DNA of 14,566 nucleotides from Candidatus Zixiibacteriota bacterium. GTDB taxonomy: Bacteria; Zixibacteria; MSB-5A5; GN15; PGXB01. The number at the start of each line of letters is the position of its first letter. Positions within the stretch are counted from its first letter, which is position 1. The translations under genes were made by a program, and so were the position numbers. Shown one piece after another: positions 14,375-14,566 of this stretch. A model generated the notes under the pieces. The model was not told where the DNA came from and did not search any database. It saw only the letters and a program-made list of their open reading frames with translations. Location of the stretch: positions 3,143,043 through 3,157,608 of the forward strand of contig LS998015.1 of assembly GCA_900498245.1 (NCBI GenBank), given 5' to 3'.

Positions 14375-14566
14375 TTACAACTCCGGCATCCTCTTGAAAT
14401 CGGGGGCGTCCCAGTTTTTCCGCATCGGGAAACCCTGGTTCCAGTCATCGGGCAAAAGGAACCGGGTCAAATTGCCGTGATTGCGGATATTGATCCCGAA
14501 AAGTTCCCAGACTTCCCGTTCGTGCCAGTTGGCTCCCGCCCAGATTTCCTGGACAGAATCAATTTC
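14375..14566 (-). CDS. nuoC: NADH-quinone oxidoreductase subunit C (3' end only)
   Basis: The frame is open from the window end (14566) to a TAA at 14375-14377 and gives 63 residues. They contain ANWHEREVWELFGINIRNHG, the NuoC/30-kDa subunit signature ERExxDxFGI, then FLLPDDWNQGFPMRKNW, which matches the family's LPDDWxGxPLRKD segment, and the end APDFKRMPEL. In this copy the usual Asp of ERExxD is Glu (WELFGI), a mild change. NuoC contacts NuoD and helps build the quinone side of the peripheral arm. The N-terminus is outside the window; nuoA and nuoB are expected further upstream. Confidence 0.95.
   Translation of the reverse strand, partial: EIDSVQEIWAGANWHEREVWELFGINIRNHGNLTRFLLPDDWNQGFPMRKNWDAPDFKRMPEL
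14381..14384 (-). promoter_or_regulatory. Ribosome binding site that sets the nuoD start
   Basis: GGAG on the minus strand lies within the last codons of nuoC, 7 bases before the ATG at 14373. It supports this start over the in-frame ATG at 14448. Confidence 0.65.

Noticed and set aside
14374-14448. A longer NuoD starting at 14448.
   Set aside because: The extra 25 codons read nuoC in another frame; NuoD proteins begin near the EEFMINVGPHHP segment and the ATG at 14373 has its own ribosome binding site.
1-14566. Mobile elements, CRISPR arrays, tRNA or rRNA genes, or phage remains.
   Set aside because: No transposase-like frame, no terminal inverted repeats, no spaced repeats and no gap large enough for more than one small RNA were seen.

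Overview
The window is a chromosomal stretch of a Gram-negative bacterium with moderate GC content (judged by eye). It is dominated by the respiratory complex I (nuo) operon on the minus strand. The only taxonomic clues are a nuo order without nuoEFG between nuoD and nuoH, a MacB/LolD-type ABC exporter, a secreted PDZ protein and a TerC/Alx protein. This fits a poorly cultivated lineage, perhaps of the FCB type (Zixibacteria-like) or deltaproteobacteria-like, but that placement is an inference with low confidence.

Left part, plus strand (1-4144): the last codons of an ABC permease of the MacB/FtsX type, then its ATPase (216-929). These are followed by three separate genes: an unrecognised polytopic membrane protein (1018-1902), a signal-peptide protein with a C-terminal PDZ domain (1944-3044) and a TerC/Alx-family membrane protein (3167-4144). 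The intergenic gaps are 88, 41 and 122 bases. None of these three genes has a clear Shine-Dalgarno sequence.

Middle, minus strand (4169-5797): a two-gene unit reading towards terC. A DUF502 membrane protein is followed 10 bases later by a cytoplasmic fusion of a PTS EIIA-type domain with two CBS domains. A near-consensus sigma70 promoter (TTGACA, then overlapping TATATA/TATAAT) lies in the 92-base gap between nuoN and the DUF502 gene.

Right part, minus strand (5819-14566, running off the end): nuoC (partial)-D-H-I-J-K-L-M-N. The genes are tightly packed: gaps of 1-14 bases or overlaps of 1, 4 and 11 bases. Together they encode the quinone-site subunits (NuoD, NuoH and the C-terminal part of NuoC), the ferredoxin-like NuoI that passes electrons to them, and the membrane proton-pumping arm (NuoJ, K, L, M, N). 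The NADH-dehydrogenase module (NuoE, F, G) is not in the window and is not in its common place between nuoD and nuoH.

No RNA gene, mobile element, CRISPR array or integration site was seen, and no gene-free stretch exceeds 122 bases. Most of the region is ordinary core metabolism. The points worth a second look are details: complex I without a local NADH module, a Cys-Asn in place of Cys-Pro in the second NuoI cluster motif, a Pro/Ala/Lys-rich NuoI tail, the EIIA-CBS protein with its second histidine apparently lost, and a possible degenerate zincin helix in the PDZ protein.
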